The position numbers were made by a program, and so were the translations under genes. The notes below the pieces were generated by a model. That model ran no database searches, was not told the origin of the DNA, and saw only the letters and a program-made list of their open reading frames with translations. A stretch of DNA of 64,000 bases from Lepisosteus oculatus (lineage: Eukaryota; Chordata; Actinopteri; Semionotiformes; Lepisosteidae), in assembly GCF_040954835.1 (NCBI RefSeq), contig NC_090711.1, forward strand, positions 9,679,501 through 9,743,500, written 5' to 3'. This document shows, piece by piece, positions 49,061-61,500 of this stretch (its first letter is position 1; each line of letters begins with the position of its first letter).

Positions 49061-52000
49061 AGAATATAATTTAAATCAAGGTACAATATGTATGGTAGAT
49101 TGTTCTATGTGTTTATATATCCAGTACATATTGGAGCAATAAATGAATCTCTCAATAACTCTACAAGGTGCAGGATTTTTCAGTTCTTAAATTTCTAAAA
49201 GATTTTCCTCTAATGGAAACTCATCTTGATCGATCACTCTGATCACCTGACATTAGAACACACGGCAGAAGTTGAAAGTGAAGCCCAAAGCAGAGCCACC
49301 AGCAAAGATCAGGGATGAAACAAAACACATGATTAAAGCAGTTGGAGAGCGCATTTAATTTAGAAATACACCAAAACAACACCAAGCCTTTATAGTGTTT
49401 GGGGATTCACCAGACATTAAAGAGAAGACAACAGGATTCTGAACAACACTACAATATATTGTACATCATCTTGTGCTGATGCTGCAGTTTAGGTCAGCCT
49501 TAACACGAATCCTAACTCTTCTTTGCCTTGCTCAGAATTCTGCTCCACACAAAGCTGGCATCTTGTCACAGAAGAATGCAATAATATGCCAGGGGATAAG
49601 CTCACTGAAGAAGTGCTGTTACTCTATCCCCTGCTACATTATTTGTATTGCAGTGCCATAAAGTTTGGTGTGATTTGCTTTCTTCCACAGCTTTCTCTTA
49701 AACAGACCAGCCCCTAGCCATGCAGAGCCCCTCCCAGACAGTGATGGATTAAATTACAATAAAAGCCTAAAGTAGCTCCACATTGTTGGAGACTTTGCTT
49801 TCTGTTTGGTTTCTTAGGGGGTTACATCCGCATCAGTGGTAGCTATTCACAGACAGGTCTTCTGAAATCATATTCAAATTCCGCAATACTGGGCCAGTAC
49901 ATTCCGCTGTTGTTGGTTTAGGATGTTCCTATTGTCTTGTGTGCGTGCAGCTATTGTTGCAGCTGTAAGAAACTCATTCCTCAGATGGCTCTTTTAATCG
50001 GATCTGATGGGATGCCATCTCCTTTGCTTGACTTGGATGGCAATGATCTGTACCTGTCTTCTGTTGTTAGTATATAGGCCTAGAAATGTCCGGCAGGTGA
50101 ACTCTCTGGCAAATTCTTGGGTCAACATCCCTACAATTAACATTCCATTGGAGTACTTACTCATACGATCAGCAAGACATGGTGTTAATTGGTATCCAAC
50201 ATCCATAGTTTCACATGCAACCCTATCATCCTCATTGATATACGCCTGCAGGAGATTATCGCGTTTTTCCAATTTCATATTCAAAGAGCTGGTTATTGTA
50301 GTGTATGGTGTTCAGATATGGAAGCTCCAAACCGCTTATCATGTCATATATTACAATTGATGATATTACAATTCTACAGTGTGTCAGTATACTAATTAAC
50401 ACATCAGACTTTTAAGCCTAAATCACAGAACAGCATCATTTCAGTAAAAAATCTATTAGTAATAACTATTATGGTTAAGAAAGAGAAAACGTAAAAGGGA
50501 AAGAAAAGATAGAGAAACTTGTTATACTTATCAGTAAATAACAGCAGTAGTTGGAATGAGCACCTGTGTATTCTGGAACTACTCACAGAGCTTATAACTA
50601 TGACTGCACTTCGTAGTTTATAGCCCTTGCCCTTTGACCCATGTGAGGCAGAAATGTGCTGACACTGTGTGGACAAGGCCAGCAATTCTCTTCTGTGGGA
50701 CTGCAGCCCATTTCTGGGGCAAATGATCATAGGAGACACCTGAGCACTTTGACTTGGAACTGGTCTAAAATAAACAATGTGTCCTCATGTGGAGTTCAAG
50801 TCTGGTATCCTGCCAGATCAGGACAGAGTCATGATGTCCAAGGCCATCCAGAACATATACGAAAAACACAGAACTACAGATCAAGTATTTAAAGGAAGAA
50901 ATAAACACTGTTATTTTTAATCTGAATAAATTGGGGTTGCGGCTTTCCTTGTAACCACAATCATTAAAAGCAATATTTTACAGAAGGCACAACCCTAAAG
51001 CAAATGGAATAGTTTTTCTTGAATGAGATCCTATTCCTGCACACAAGCCAATAAAAGTCTTCAGGTAATGTAAAATGAGTACATTTCTCTGTCTGCTATT
51101 TGTATGCAAAAGTGCAACCCAAATTACAGTGCCCAACAGGAGAAATACTCCTGACTAACGACAAGACCAAGTCTGCTAACCAACATCTTATTATTTATCA
51201 CACTTATTGCCTGTCACAAGCAAGAGAGTGGGATAAAAAACCTGTGATGCGTTTAAACGTTTATAGTCACTGCACAGTGCTTTCATGCTCTGCACCCTGA
51301 TATCTAAGCAATCATGATACACTTTCCACCCTCCTTCAGAATCCAAACTATGCAACAATCTGATATTGTCAATGTCAAACTTAAGCAGTGCAGGGACTGA
51401 TCACTGTTGGAATGGAAGAGATGAAAGCCAAGATGTGTCCCTGCTGAAAGTGGTATCAGTCATTCCACTCCAACATCCTTTCACTGATCGGCAGGATGCA
51501 CTGTGGTTTGGATGAGATTAAATACAAAGACCCCAAATGATCGTAGTGATTGTCAGGCATCGTACGGGAATTGCAAAGGTCTGAGCCCTAGTGCCTTCAT
51601 TTTACACCGTTGTTTAATATGTTTAGCACTCCACCTTCTTTCTGTCCTGGGGGCTGTTGACATAGAGCATGCTGTATTTCAGTGGCTGATAACACGTGGC
51701 CAGGCAGGCTGAAATGTGAAGGTATCCTTTCGACTGAAAACAGCTTTGTGACTTCTAGCAATATTATGATAATACTAAGATATCCAGATGATACAGTATG
51801 TCTGGGCATTTTACTAACACAATCTGAGTAATGTACAGCCCAGAGTCCTGAGCTGTTCTCCACACTACTACCCACACAGGGTTACTGACTTACTAATAAG
51901 TGGAAAATATATTGTGAGATCCTATGAATTAGAAAAAAAGGTAATATAACACATTATCACCGGTATGAAAGAGAACATCTGCACAACTCTTAAGCAACAA

Positions 52001-53212
52001 GCTCTAAAGACAACAATAAAAAAGAGACTTTCCATTCTACAGTAAAACCTTTAATGAAAGTACAATGTCCTGTATGATAGCATTTTGTGATATTTTTAGT
52101 ACTGTTATGGATTTATTGGTTGTCTATTAGTTTAGAAATCAATCTATTAACAATTAAGACTGCAGATAAATTTCTCTTAATCCTGTTCTTATCTTATCAG
52201 CTCAGTTTTACATTACGTTGCAAGGACATGAAGACCTTCTGGAAAAACTGAGGTTGCTGCTGCAAGAGGTGTTAGTGGTACCAGTAGGGGGCACTCACCC
52301 TCTGGTCTACGTGGGTCCTAATGCCGCAGTATAGTGATGGGGACACTATATTGTAAAAACAGTGCAGTCCTTTGGATAGGATGTGAAAGAAAAGCAAGGA
52401 AAAAAGGAACCATAGAGAGAATTTGGGTTGAAAAGGATGGATTTTTGACAGGCTGTTAAAATCTTGTTCTTGTATTAGTACTGTCAATTCCTGGTTGTTT
52501 GCACGCGATCAGATTTCAGAATATGGCCGATACTGCAAATGAAAAACACTACACTGTGCAAGCAAGTGTGTATACCAGAAGCCCACAAATAATAAATAAA
52601 TGTGATAATAAATGTGCATATAAATCTGCAGAAAGAATCATATACAGATCCTGAAAATAAGGATGCCTATAAATTCATAAATGGAAATTATATATTTTCA
52701 ATTTATACTAGGCTAATATATTTCACAAATATAGCAAACAGTGTAAGGAACAGATTTTTCACTTTGTGACCATGTTCAAGCCTAAAAAACATCCACATAT
52801 TTCAAATGTCTTTTTAATTGCAATCTTGTTAAGTGCAGAGAGCCAAAAGGACTGTACAGTAGATGCCAGGTGTTCAATTAAAATAAATCTCTGTGTACAA
52901 AGACTGATAAACACATCAACACATCCTCATTAAATCAACCGAAACTTTAGTCACCAGAGAAGTTGAAACAGATGTCATGGGATACATAGCAAGCCTGTTT
53001 TTCTCACTAATGATAATCACAGCATAAAAAACGACATTTAAAATAAAGTACATAGGAGCATGGCATCTAAACTCCTCATAAAATCCCTCAGGTTACATGT
53101 TTTTCCAGTAACAAAAGAAAAATGTCTGGAAGAGTTACTGACCTGCAAGGATCAAAAACATGTTTCAATGTCTAACAGCTGCCGTAATTACGTTTGGGCT
53201 ACAGCATCACAT

Positions 53213-53490
53213 TGAAGCAGTTGCACAGTGCTTAGCAATGCTGTCTCCCAGAGATGGGCTCCTGGGTTCAATTCCAGACTTGGGGTGTTCTCTGAGTGGG
53301 GTTTGTATGTCCTCCCCATTTTTGTGTGGGTTTCCTCTGGGTGCTCCAGTTTCCTCCCTGGCGTGGGTGTGTGTGTGTCTGTGTGTCTGCTGGGGGACGG
53401 ACTGGAACCCCATTCGGGGTGTATCCATACACCTGTTGCTTTTCCAGTTCCCCCATTACTCGGAATTGGATGAAGTGGTTAGAAAATAAG
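53213..53490 (+). mobile_element. tRNA-derived SINE copy
   Basis: Head cagttgcacagtgcttagca and ctgggttcaattcc, body with tttgtgtgggtttcctctgg, 3' end gaagtggttagaaaataag. Open frames on both strands inside it are repeat shadows. Confidence 0.8.
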
Positions 53491-53497
53491 TGTGTGG

Positions 53498-54080
53498 ATG
53501 TTTGGACTAAGCCTAGAGGCACCTCTGTAGGAACGAGCTAAAAAGACATTTTCTAAAAAAAGGAAACATGGAACTGGAATGGAACTGGATATGCTGAATT
53601 GGGAAATAAAACTGAGGATGATGAGTAGCATTTGTAACTGAGCAGAACTGTAAAACCCACATGAACACAGGGAGAAGGTACTAACTGCACACAGAAGCAG
53701 CCCAGGGCCACAGCACTGTGAGGCAGCAGTGCTAACCACTGTACTGCTGTGCTGCCCAACTAAATCACTTAACTGAAACAATTAAATTGGGCACAGTTGT
53801 GTGTTTCTAGGTCCAGGCGTTAATTAAAAGATACCTCTAAAACCTGCAGGAGCCTGGCACTCAAAAGCTATGTTACCTACCTTGTTAAAGTTACTTACCT
53901 CTATTTTAATGTTACCTGCCTCTGGTCTAAGGTTAAATACCTCTGTTTTCTGGTAACCTGCCTTTTTTTAGGGTATTTGTTCATTTGAGGCATTCGGACA
54001 AAGAATAGGCTTTGAAAATTGGCTACAATGTCACAGCAGTCAGGGTGTATTAGAAAACTACGATCTGAAGCAAAGTGTGC
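53498..54080. repeat. Local duplication, copy 1 (interrupted)
   Basis: Begins atgtttggactaagcctag and ends with aggctttgaaaattggct, acaatgtcacagcagtcagg and gaagcaaagtgtgcat. Compared with copy 2 (54357-54557) the middle is expanded and contains a minus-strand SINE fragment at 53640-53760. Confidence 0.7.
53640..53760 (-). mobile_element. SINE head fragment inside a duplicated segment
   Basis: Reverse complement of the SINE head: gggccacagcactgtgaggc, then agcagtgctaaccactgtac and tgctgtgctgccc. Only about 120 bp remain. Confidence 0.65.
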
Positions 54081-54356
54081 ATTGTATGTAGCATGTACTT
54101 TATTTTCCATACATTTCAACATTAATAGTCCCTTGCATTAATAATTAAATTTTTAACACTGTCTTCAATGACCAAGTAATCAGGACCTTGGATTTAAGTC
54201 TTATCCATCTTTCACCCCAGTACTAACCAGGGCCAGACTTGCTTCAAACCCTCTGTGAAACCATAAGGTAGTAACATCACAGCACAATCTAACCTTCGCT
54301 GTGTGTTTGTCTGGCATTGACCTAACTTGAGTTAGATACTGTAAATAAGGGCTGTT

Positions 54357-54557
54357 ATGTTTGGACTAAGCCTAGTGGGTGGCACCTCTCTTGAACAACT
54401 TTAAAAGACATTTTAAGAAAAGAAAAACACAATTAAATCTCTAACATGATTGGATTGAGAAAGAAAACCAAAAGCAAAGAGTAGGCTTTGAAAATTGGCA
54501 ACAATGTGACAGCAGTCAGGGTGTTAGAAGATACTATGAACTGAAGCAAAGTACATA
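54357..54557. repeat. Local duplication, copy 2
   Basis: atgtttggactaagcctag followed by aaaagacattttaagaaaag, then aggctttgaaaattggcaac and gaagcaaagtacataat. About 200 bp versus about 580 bp for copy 1, same orientation. Confidence 0.7.
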
Positions 54558-55021
54558 ATGGCAGGAGGGCAAATCTTCAGGATTTCTGCTGAGTTTTAAT
54601 CACAAATACTGTTTTTTTAAACAGTCCAGTTATAAAATGGAAGTCTTCCAAAGAAAACACATAGCAAACAAAGCAACTGAAAAAATCATTAGCAATTTAT
54701 GCAAGAGCCGGGCAGGAGGACATTTTGAATCAATAAAACACTATCAGCATTTATTGCTGAGTTCTTATTCTCTACAGTTCTGCCAAGTCCTGGACGATCC
54801 CCAGATCGAGACACAGCTGAATATGTGTGGGCTGCCCTTCGCTCAGTAAATTTAATTTGCTTTTACTCACTCTAAGACACTGCTCAGGTATACACAACAA
54901 TGGCCAGACTAGGACTGTTAATACACACAGTGTATGCCTACAGTACATACAGTAAAGGCCTTGCATTAATGTAGAGCTATAAGACACAAAGCCAATTACT
55001 GTCATATTCACTAATATAACA

Positions 55022-55380
55022 GTGCTGCAATGGCGCGGTACAGTATTTCACATTGCTGCACTTGTAGCGCTGGGATCCCGGGTTCAATTCCAGACCTGGG
55101 GAGATGTCTGCATGGAGTTTGTATGTTCTTCCTGTATTTGCATATGTTTCCTCCAGCTGCTCCAGTTTCCCTCCAGTGTCCAAAAGAATAATGGTAGGTT
55201 TATTGGCTTCTGGGAAAACTGACCCTGGTATGAGTGTGTCTGTTTGTGTCTGCCCTGCTCTGCACTGGCATCCCATCCAGAGTGTACCCCACCTTGTGCC
55301 CACTGCTTGTCAGAATAATCTCCTGCTGGCCCATGACCCCAAATTCGAAGAAGTGGTTAGTAGACTGGATGAATGGATAA
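55022..55380 (+). mobile_element. tRNA-derived SINE copy, full length
   Basis: Head tggcgcggtacagtatttca, B-box-like cgggttcaattcc, body cttctgggaaaactgaccct, 3' end gaagtggttagtagactgga and gaatggataa. Confidence 0.8.
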
Positions 55381-55967
55381 CAGTCCTATTGTTCATCACA
55401 GTATCTGTCATAGAGAAGCACCATGGTTAGCTTTGGAGTGCCATGAACTCTGAAAGGCAGGATCACTCAGCTTTGTAAAATCTCAGTGCATCAAACTCTT
55501 ATCTTGACATTTTTATCTGAAGAGACTTTGTGCCTATGTGTGCACTACAGTATGAGAATGGAACAGCCTAATTGTAATATCTTGACTAAACCCACAATTG
55601 TCCACTTCCCAGTCCAGATATAAGCACCCCTCCACAGTCCTGGCCTGAACATACCATATACAGTATACTACAGTTTACACTGCCAAAATCTAATCCAACA
55701 AGTGCACTGCAAACATTTATTGTATGGCTTTAAAGATTTTCTCATGGTAGATTTTAAACCTGTTGTTATCCAATGTTTAAGAATGATTCCTAACTCTTCT
55801 GACTGGGGCTTGTTTATTTCTGCTCTTCAGGGGGGAAGAACAGACTTAGACAGTATTAATGGCTAGAAAACAGAGACAAACTCTGCGCTTCATTTCCAAC
55901 CTCACTGCCCGTGGAGAGGAACGGACGAAACAGAAAGAGATTGCGAAACAGAAAGTTGGAGATTTAC

Positions 55968-56067
55968 CATTTCTCCGAGCTTCGTTCAGCTGCTTCTGAG
56001 ACTTCTGCATCTCCACACAGAAGGTTGTGTGTTTCCGGATTACTTGGGAAATTCTGCGCATCTGCAT
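55968..56067 (-). CDS. Possible isolated coding exon, unidentified
   Basis: On the minus strand, MQMRRISQVIRKH then TTFCVEMQKSQKQLNEARRN runs into a plausible donor (AAATG|gtaaatc), followed by a pyrimidine-rich intron-like stretch. The peptide is charged and helix-prone, like a coiled coil. No family is recognised, the upstream border is unclear (TATAAAG lies right before the first ATG), and no partner exon was found. It may be chance. Confidence 0.2.
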
Positions 56068-56099
56068 CTTTATAATGCGTGGTTTTAGCTAGACGAGTT

Positions 56100-59000
56100 C
56101 TTGCCTTTTTTCCATCAACCTTGGTCACGGTAACTACGTCGTTTGCATAGATTATCTACCGCAATACCTTCACCTGGTTTGTGGTGTAATGCATGAATTT
56201 CATGCAACTGCATTGTGCTATAGTTTGTCAACACCGACACTCTGTGGTTACTTGCTGACAGTGCACTTCTTCGTTCTTTCGAAGTTCGAAAATGCAAAGT
56301 ATAAGTACAGACTGCAAATTGTGAGGCACTTCCTTGCTGAGAGAGTTGATGGCTTATAGATCTGTGATTTCCCTCTTTAGGCATGTCATTGAGGCTAATG
56401 CAAATTCGGTAACACAAATAACTTTGCGACCAAATGTCGTAATTGACCAAATAGAAAATGATGTACAATCATGACCTTTTTAAAACGCGGTAATTTCCTG
56501 TTTTGCTTACTTCGAATCGATATTTTACGTACGTAAATAAACTCACATTGATCAAATAAGCGTAAACGTACTAACGCATAAGCGTTTAGCGGGGGAGAGA
56601 AGGTTAATAAACGTTTCTGTTGATGATATTCATATAAATAACTTGTCAATAATGCAACTGAGTACATTCCAGATATGAATTATAATAAATACAAGCACTT
56701 CACCATTGCATTATTTCTTCTCTCTTTTTGTGTTTTGGTACAGTAGCTGATTGAGAAGCTTGAAGACAACAGTACCAGGCTCACGTACAGTAAATAATTC
56801 AAAAAGTGCTTGTAATTCCGAACTTTTAGCAATTTTGTACTTTGATACCGTGAGGTATTATTTAGGAAAACACGCTTTGCATTCTTTCATATATTGCCTG
56901 TAATATATTTGGGATGGCGCAATTCCATTTTATACCTTTCAATTTTTAATTTGTTCAGAGATGTAAATATTATTTACTTTCATAAAGTAGTTAAGAAAAC
57001 TGGCAAGTACTTTCATACATCTTTCTTGCACCAAAACAAGCGCACAGAGTGTTTTTGTTTAATAAGCTATAAAAAAACAATGGAACCACAGTTCTGTACC
57101 ACATCTAGTACTAACCAAACCACTAAGATATAACACGAATCACCCAGACACATGCAACCAGTTAATGCATTTTAATGAAAAAGGTAACATACAGCATTAA
57201 AAAAAAAGCAAGATCTTAAAAATAAAGGCATTGAAGAAACAACGAGAGCTAACAAAGACATGTACTTAGTTATGTAAGTAAACCTCCTCTCTGTGAGCAG
57301 GTTCGGGGTGACTCTGCGACATTCCCTCAGCAGGGAGTGGGCCTGTGTGAGTAACCGAACGCTCCACGGCCGAAACGTTGTGTTCTCTTTCTTCTTTTTT
57401 TCAGCATGGAATAAACATATTACTTGTTCCTTTGCAGCCTACGCATGCTGACGCAGCTACCCACCTGTGTGAGTAACGATTGACTGCCAGCTTGATGCCT
57501 TGAAAAGTCCTAATAAACATCATGGAATCCAAGTCCCAATGGCAGCCAAGGTCAGACTGTAATTTTACCAAGGTCTCTGACTTCTATATTTCTTTTATCC
57601 TGTTTTGCAATTTACCCCTCATTTGTAGTGCCCCCCTTCGATGGCCACCCAATGGCCACAAAACTCACCCAATTTTGTTTACTCCTGCTGGTGGCACTCT
57701 CGCCACAAAATAGAGGTCTAGTTTAGATTAGTTGGAACCAGTAATACTACTATTTAAGAATCACTGGAACAACCACTAATATCTAAGGTCCAGTAAGAAA
57801 GACTGTAAAATAGATGACATTCTGCCCAGGGGTCTTCTCACACCTGACGTACGCAATCTCAGTGTCTTGCAGCTTTCATTGCAGCTTATCCCTCATTTGA
57901 AAAATTCTTCTCTTGACTTAGCCAACCATTAACTACATTTTATTTTGACCTCTTTTGACAGACGAAAATTTGAAGTGAACTCTGAGATCTGTGAAAGAAA
58001 CCTGAAATCCGAGACTCTGTAGGAGCTGAAAATCACCAAAGGGTGTGAACGCATTATCTAATTGTACTGCATGTTGAATTAAGCTTTTTGTTCTTAACAA
58101 ACAGAAGATCTTGCCTGGAATTAAAAGACGGTTTAGGTTCTGATGATCACATTCGGAAAGCCTTTTTTTATTAGTTCATAGATAGAATTCAAAGAGCCAT
58201 CAGCTGTCCAGCCATTAGTTAATTATTTTAATTGGGTGGGGCATGACTCTCAGGAACTGAGAACCCCACGAACTGGAACTGACAGATATTAGTTTAATAG
58301 AGAATATCTGTCCGCTGCAGTTTTCTACATTCATCCTTGACAGGTGATACTGCATCTACTGTAACATTCTGCTGAGCTTTTGAATGCATAATCACTCGTA
58401 GTAGAGATACATTGGAGGGTCAGTTGGTTAGGATCTCCATGTTTCTTGAATGGAAATGGCAGTCCACTTGGAATGTACGAAAATGAGAGGCATACTGTAC
58501 ATGAGGAAAAGAGTTGCAAATTTCTAAGTATAATAATTATAATAATTCCTCTACTGCAGTGTTGGCATGGGAATCAAAATGGCATAGTTTCCAAAATAAT
58601 ATTTTGTTTTCTCCAAAGATCACAGAAAGTTTCCCCTTGTTTAGTATGTTAATTCCTACTGCACTGTTGCGTATAGGTTGCAGATGAGAAGAAATGATCG
58701 TAATGAAGCTATAATTTTCATAGCTGGCATGAATGGAGGGGACCTTCTGGGGAGGAGAGCATAGATGGTAAAATAGCTGCAGGCCATTTAAAACATTCAA
58801 AGCATTTTCAAATTGCATTGTACCACCTTTCTTGGGACCAGCTGAAGTTGTGAGAGAAGGCCCGCACAGCCGTTCTGTGCTCATTAAATGAAATAATAAG
58901 TGCAAGACATTATGATATGTACAGTAACATGCAGGAGATGGATTTGTTTACTTTTATAAGTCCTGTCACCACTGCTGTTTCACATCTTGTCCCATGTACT

Positions 59001-59860
59001 CCCAACAAGGACTGTACCACTAGAACGGACCGAATGACAGCCCACTCTGGTTCTGGAACTGTGTAGCAGGGATTCAGTGAGACGCAATGCTCTGTTACTC
59101 CAGAAAACCCCAGACGAATTCCACCAGCTAGATTCTGAAAACCCGTGAGCTTGTCCTGGAGCAGGTGGGAAAGGACGCAAATCCGAAAGTTTCCCCATCA
59201 GAGGAGGGTGACAGTTCCCAGGATGTCCTTTTCATAGCTTTGTTTATTTTCTTTTTAGCTTCCATAAACAAAAGTTGATTTCCTTTTATGCCCCAAACAC
59301 TAGAATTGCAAACTAATGTTCAGAATGATTTTGCATCATTTCCGACACATTTGATATAATCTATGGGTTGATTCCCAGCCACAGTCTGTAGGTGGTACGT
59401 TTCATACAAAAAAACCCATTGTGAATCTGATACTGTTTGGTGCAGAAGTATGCATCCAGAACTGCTGTTTCTCAGCCAAAGGATGAAGCACAAAGACGCA
59501 AAGGAGCTCACCTAAGATGCGACTGAGGAACCTCAATCTCCATGATTCAGTCTTCAGTGGTGTCAAAGGTATTCCCCAATGTCCCCAGGGAGTTAATTGT
59601 TGAGTGGCCAGGAGGTATGAAGATTTGGTTGGTAAAACACCTACATACTCAAGTCAGCAGTTGATAATAAAGCGCCTTTGCAATAAGGACGTAATGGTGT
59701 GGTGTTGACTCTACTGTAGTTCTGAGCCCACAGACAGCTGCCATAAATTTAACTTCTGGTTTTCTTAGGTATAGAAAGTTTATATTTGGCTCTTCAGACT
59801 CTTTCCTTTAAACTGTATATGGTCCTTGTTTTAATGGAAAGGTGCAGGGCTTTCTTTTGC
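56100..59860. other. Intergenic, no gene seen
   Basis: AT-rich. It holds the hairpin-family half copy at 57383-57463. Minus-strand open frames at 56115-56468 and 58537-58905 have no splice or motif support. Confidence 0.45.
57383..57463. repeat. Right half of the hairpin repeat family
   Basis: ttctttctt and tttcagcatggaataaacat, then attacttgttcctttgcagc and gcatgctgacgcagctaccc, closely matching 28243-28310. It is preceded by ggccgaaacgttgtgttctc, equivalent to the complement of the inner left flank at 28147. Confidence 0.7.
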
Positions 59861-59865
59861 TGGGG

Positions 59866-59871
59866 TTTATT
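59866..59871 (-). terminator. Candidate polyadenylation signal for the tyrosine-motif gene
   Basis: TTTATT on the plus strand (AATAAA on the minus strand), about 300 bases past the stop codon at 60170. Confidence 0.35.
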
Positions 59872-60169
59872 TTTATCATTGACGAACAAATATGTGTGGC
59901 AGTTTATTCCAAAGGTCTTGTGCAGTGCAGTACATCTGAGATGCTCTCAGCCAGGACACATTTGAGTTTCAGACCAATCCATTTGGATTTTCACTGGCAC
60001 TCTTCTCCTTTTCCTAAGTTTTTCTTGTGACCTAGAGCCCAGGAAAATGGTCAAATGATTTTGGACTGTCTGAACTGAAGAGTGTCTTTGGACAGTGAGT
60101 AATTAAGTTGCTGGTGGTCTTATTGAGCTGCTTGAGGGGCCTGTTTCCCCTGTACATGAACTTAGATGC

Positions 60170-60412
60170 TCAGAGGCGGTTGGCATAATCTTTGTTGACA
60201 CCCAGGGCTTTGTTCCTCTCGGACTCTACAGAGGCGTACAGGTCAGAGTGCAGGGAGGCCGTGTCTGTCTCCGGCACCATCTCCACAGCCCCTGTGACTC
60301 GCGGCAGAGTCACCACATCTGAATACTGGATCTGTGGGGAACTTCGGCCGGAGGAGGGCTTGGGAGCCTTCAGCTGCAGATTGGCGTAACAGTCCTGTCG
60401 ACCAGCACGGCC
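60170..60412 (-). CDS. Terminal exon of an SH2-ligand-rich signalling protein, unidentified
   Basis: 243 bp, phase 0 acceptor (ttgttctctcag) to TGA at 60170-60172, giving 80 residues. Four tyrosine motifs: CYANLQL, QYSDVV, LYASVES and the near-terminal DYANRL. YxN (YANL, YANR) is the known Grb2 SH2 preference, and Y-A-S-V resembles inhibitory or SHP-type sites. The rest is Ser/Pro/Thr-rich and disordered. This layout fits transmembrane adaptors (LAX1, SIT1, LIME1, PAG1 type) or the tail of an immune receptor. LIME1 lies in the same human region (20q13.33), a hint only. No transmembrane segment is inside the window. The exon is convincing; the gene name is not. Confidence 0.75.
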   Translation of the reverse strand, partial: GRAGRQDCYANLQLKAPKPSSGRSSPQIQYSDVVTLPRVTGAVEMVPETDTASLHSDLYASVESERNKALGVNKDYANRL

Positions 60413-60968
60413 CTGAGAGAACAAAAGAAATCAGACACAAGCAGATGTCTTTGCCTGTGCTCTCTTTGTGAGAGTAAAAGACCGAAGCTTCATCCAGGAA
60501 GGTGAACCCTTTGGCGGGTCACAAGATTTAACACTTCATGGCCACCTGGGTGCAGAAATCACACCAGACAGTGTCGGGAATCTTTCTGTAAGTCGTGGGT
60601 TTGAGTCCAGTCTCCACTACTAGCCCGAGCGAGCGCAGGTGATAGGTTCCACATACACACGGATGACAGCACTCCTCCCAGCCCTGTAAGAACACCCTCA
60701 GGCAGACTTTCACAGTGTGCAGCCAATTAGTCTATTATTTAAGTATTATTTTTCTATCAGTTCCATTTTCCTTAAACACTTCCTTCGTCCTTGACTCGTC
60801 CTTGCTACTGTGCGTTTGCTACCTCGTAGTTTCTTTATGCCAGTTTTCTTTTTTCTCTACTTTTGTGCATTTCAGTGCTTTTCCTGTTCCTTGCCGCTAC
60901 CTCACTGCAGCCCTGGGTGTTGGGTGTATTTTTTGGTATTTTAGTCTTTTTTGTGTCTTTTTCTTTTT

Positions 60969-61048
60969 CCTAACGCCATCTCTGACGGAATAGTGAGCCC
61001 GCGGGGTCCATTATTTTGGCTCACTAGTCTGTCGGCGATGGCGTTAGG
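60969..61048. repeat. Inverted repeat with 31-bp arms
   Basis: Left arm 60969-60999 starts cctaacgccatc and ends gtgagcc; right arm 61018-61048 starts ggctcactag and ends gatggcgttagg. By hand about 5 mismatches in 31, with an 18-base loop. The following 300 bases (to about 61370) are CpG-richer and look like a transposon or LTR fragment. Confidence 0.7.
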
Positions 61049-61375
61049 AGCACCAGGTTGGACCCTATGCGGCGCTGAGCGTGAGGATGACTAGAACCGA
61101 TGAGCAACCAAATTCAAAGGCAAAAGGCAAAAATCAAAGTTGAAAAACTAGAACTAGGTCGGGTATCTAAAGTCAGGTCGAAAGTAGAAGCGCGCACCAG
61201 AGAAAGCCGAAGAGTACTTCTCAATAGTGAGTGGGGACTGAGTGGAGTGAGAGGGTATAAATAGAGAAGAGTGAGAGGAATGACGATTGATTAATTAGTG
61301 GCTGGGTGTTGGCGGTGAGAGGTGCTCGCAGGAATGTGGTTCGTGACAGCACCACCTGCCCTCACGGCACCTTAG
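61049..61375. repeat. Probable transposon or LTR-type fragment
   Basis: Lies directly after the inverted repeat. A tataaata (61256-61263) sits after a purine-rich run (gagtggggactgagtggagt), followed by cagcaccacctgccctcacg. No open frame. Class uncertain. Confidence 0.35.
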
Positions 61376-61451
61376 CCATCTTCCCACAAGGCACCGATTG
61401 CAGGGTGCCCTTGACCGAATTTGTGAGGTGAAAAAAGGTCAACAAATCTTA

Positions 61452-61500
61452 CCCAGCCAGCCATTTTCTAACCACTTTATCCAATACAAGGTCAGGGGGA
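61452..61500 (-). mobile_element. Short SINE tail fragment
   Basis: ccattttctaaccactttat then ccaatacaaggtca, the reverse complement of the SINE 3' end. About 45 bp remain. Confidence 0.55.

Larger units (their letters stand above)
45700..53150. other. Repeat-bearing intergenic region
   Basis: Apart from the repeats listed, I find no splice-flanked coding segment. A SINE-like piece with agtagggggcactcaccctc and gcagtcctttggatagga is present at about 52255-52385. Confidence 0.45.

Noticed and set aside
53207-53522. Several 70-110 codon open frames on both strands
   Set aside because: They lie within a SINE copy, whose GT-rich body lacks stops by composition.
56115-56468. 117-codon minus-strand open frame
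   Set aside because: No motif, no splice borders, no link to the nearby exon candidate; likely chance.
60560-60680. tRNA-like B box (gggtttgagtcc) near the tyrosine-motif exon
   Set aside because: No matching A box or cloverleaf can be drawn around it; at most a SINE remnant.
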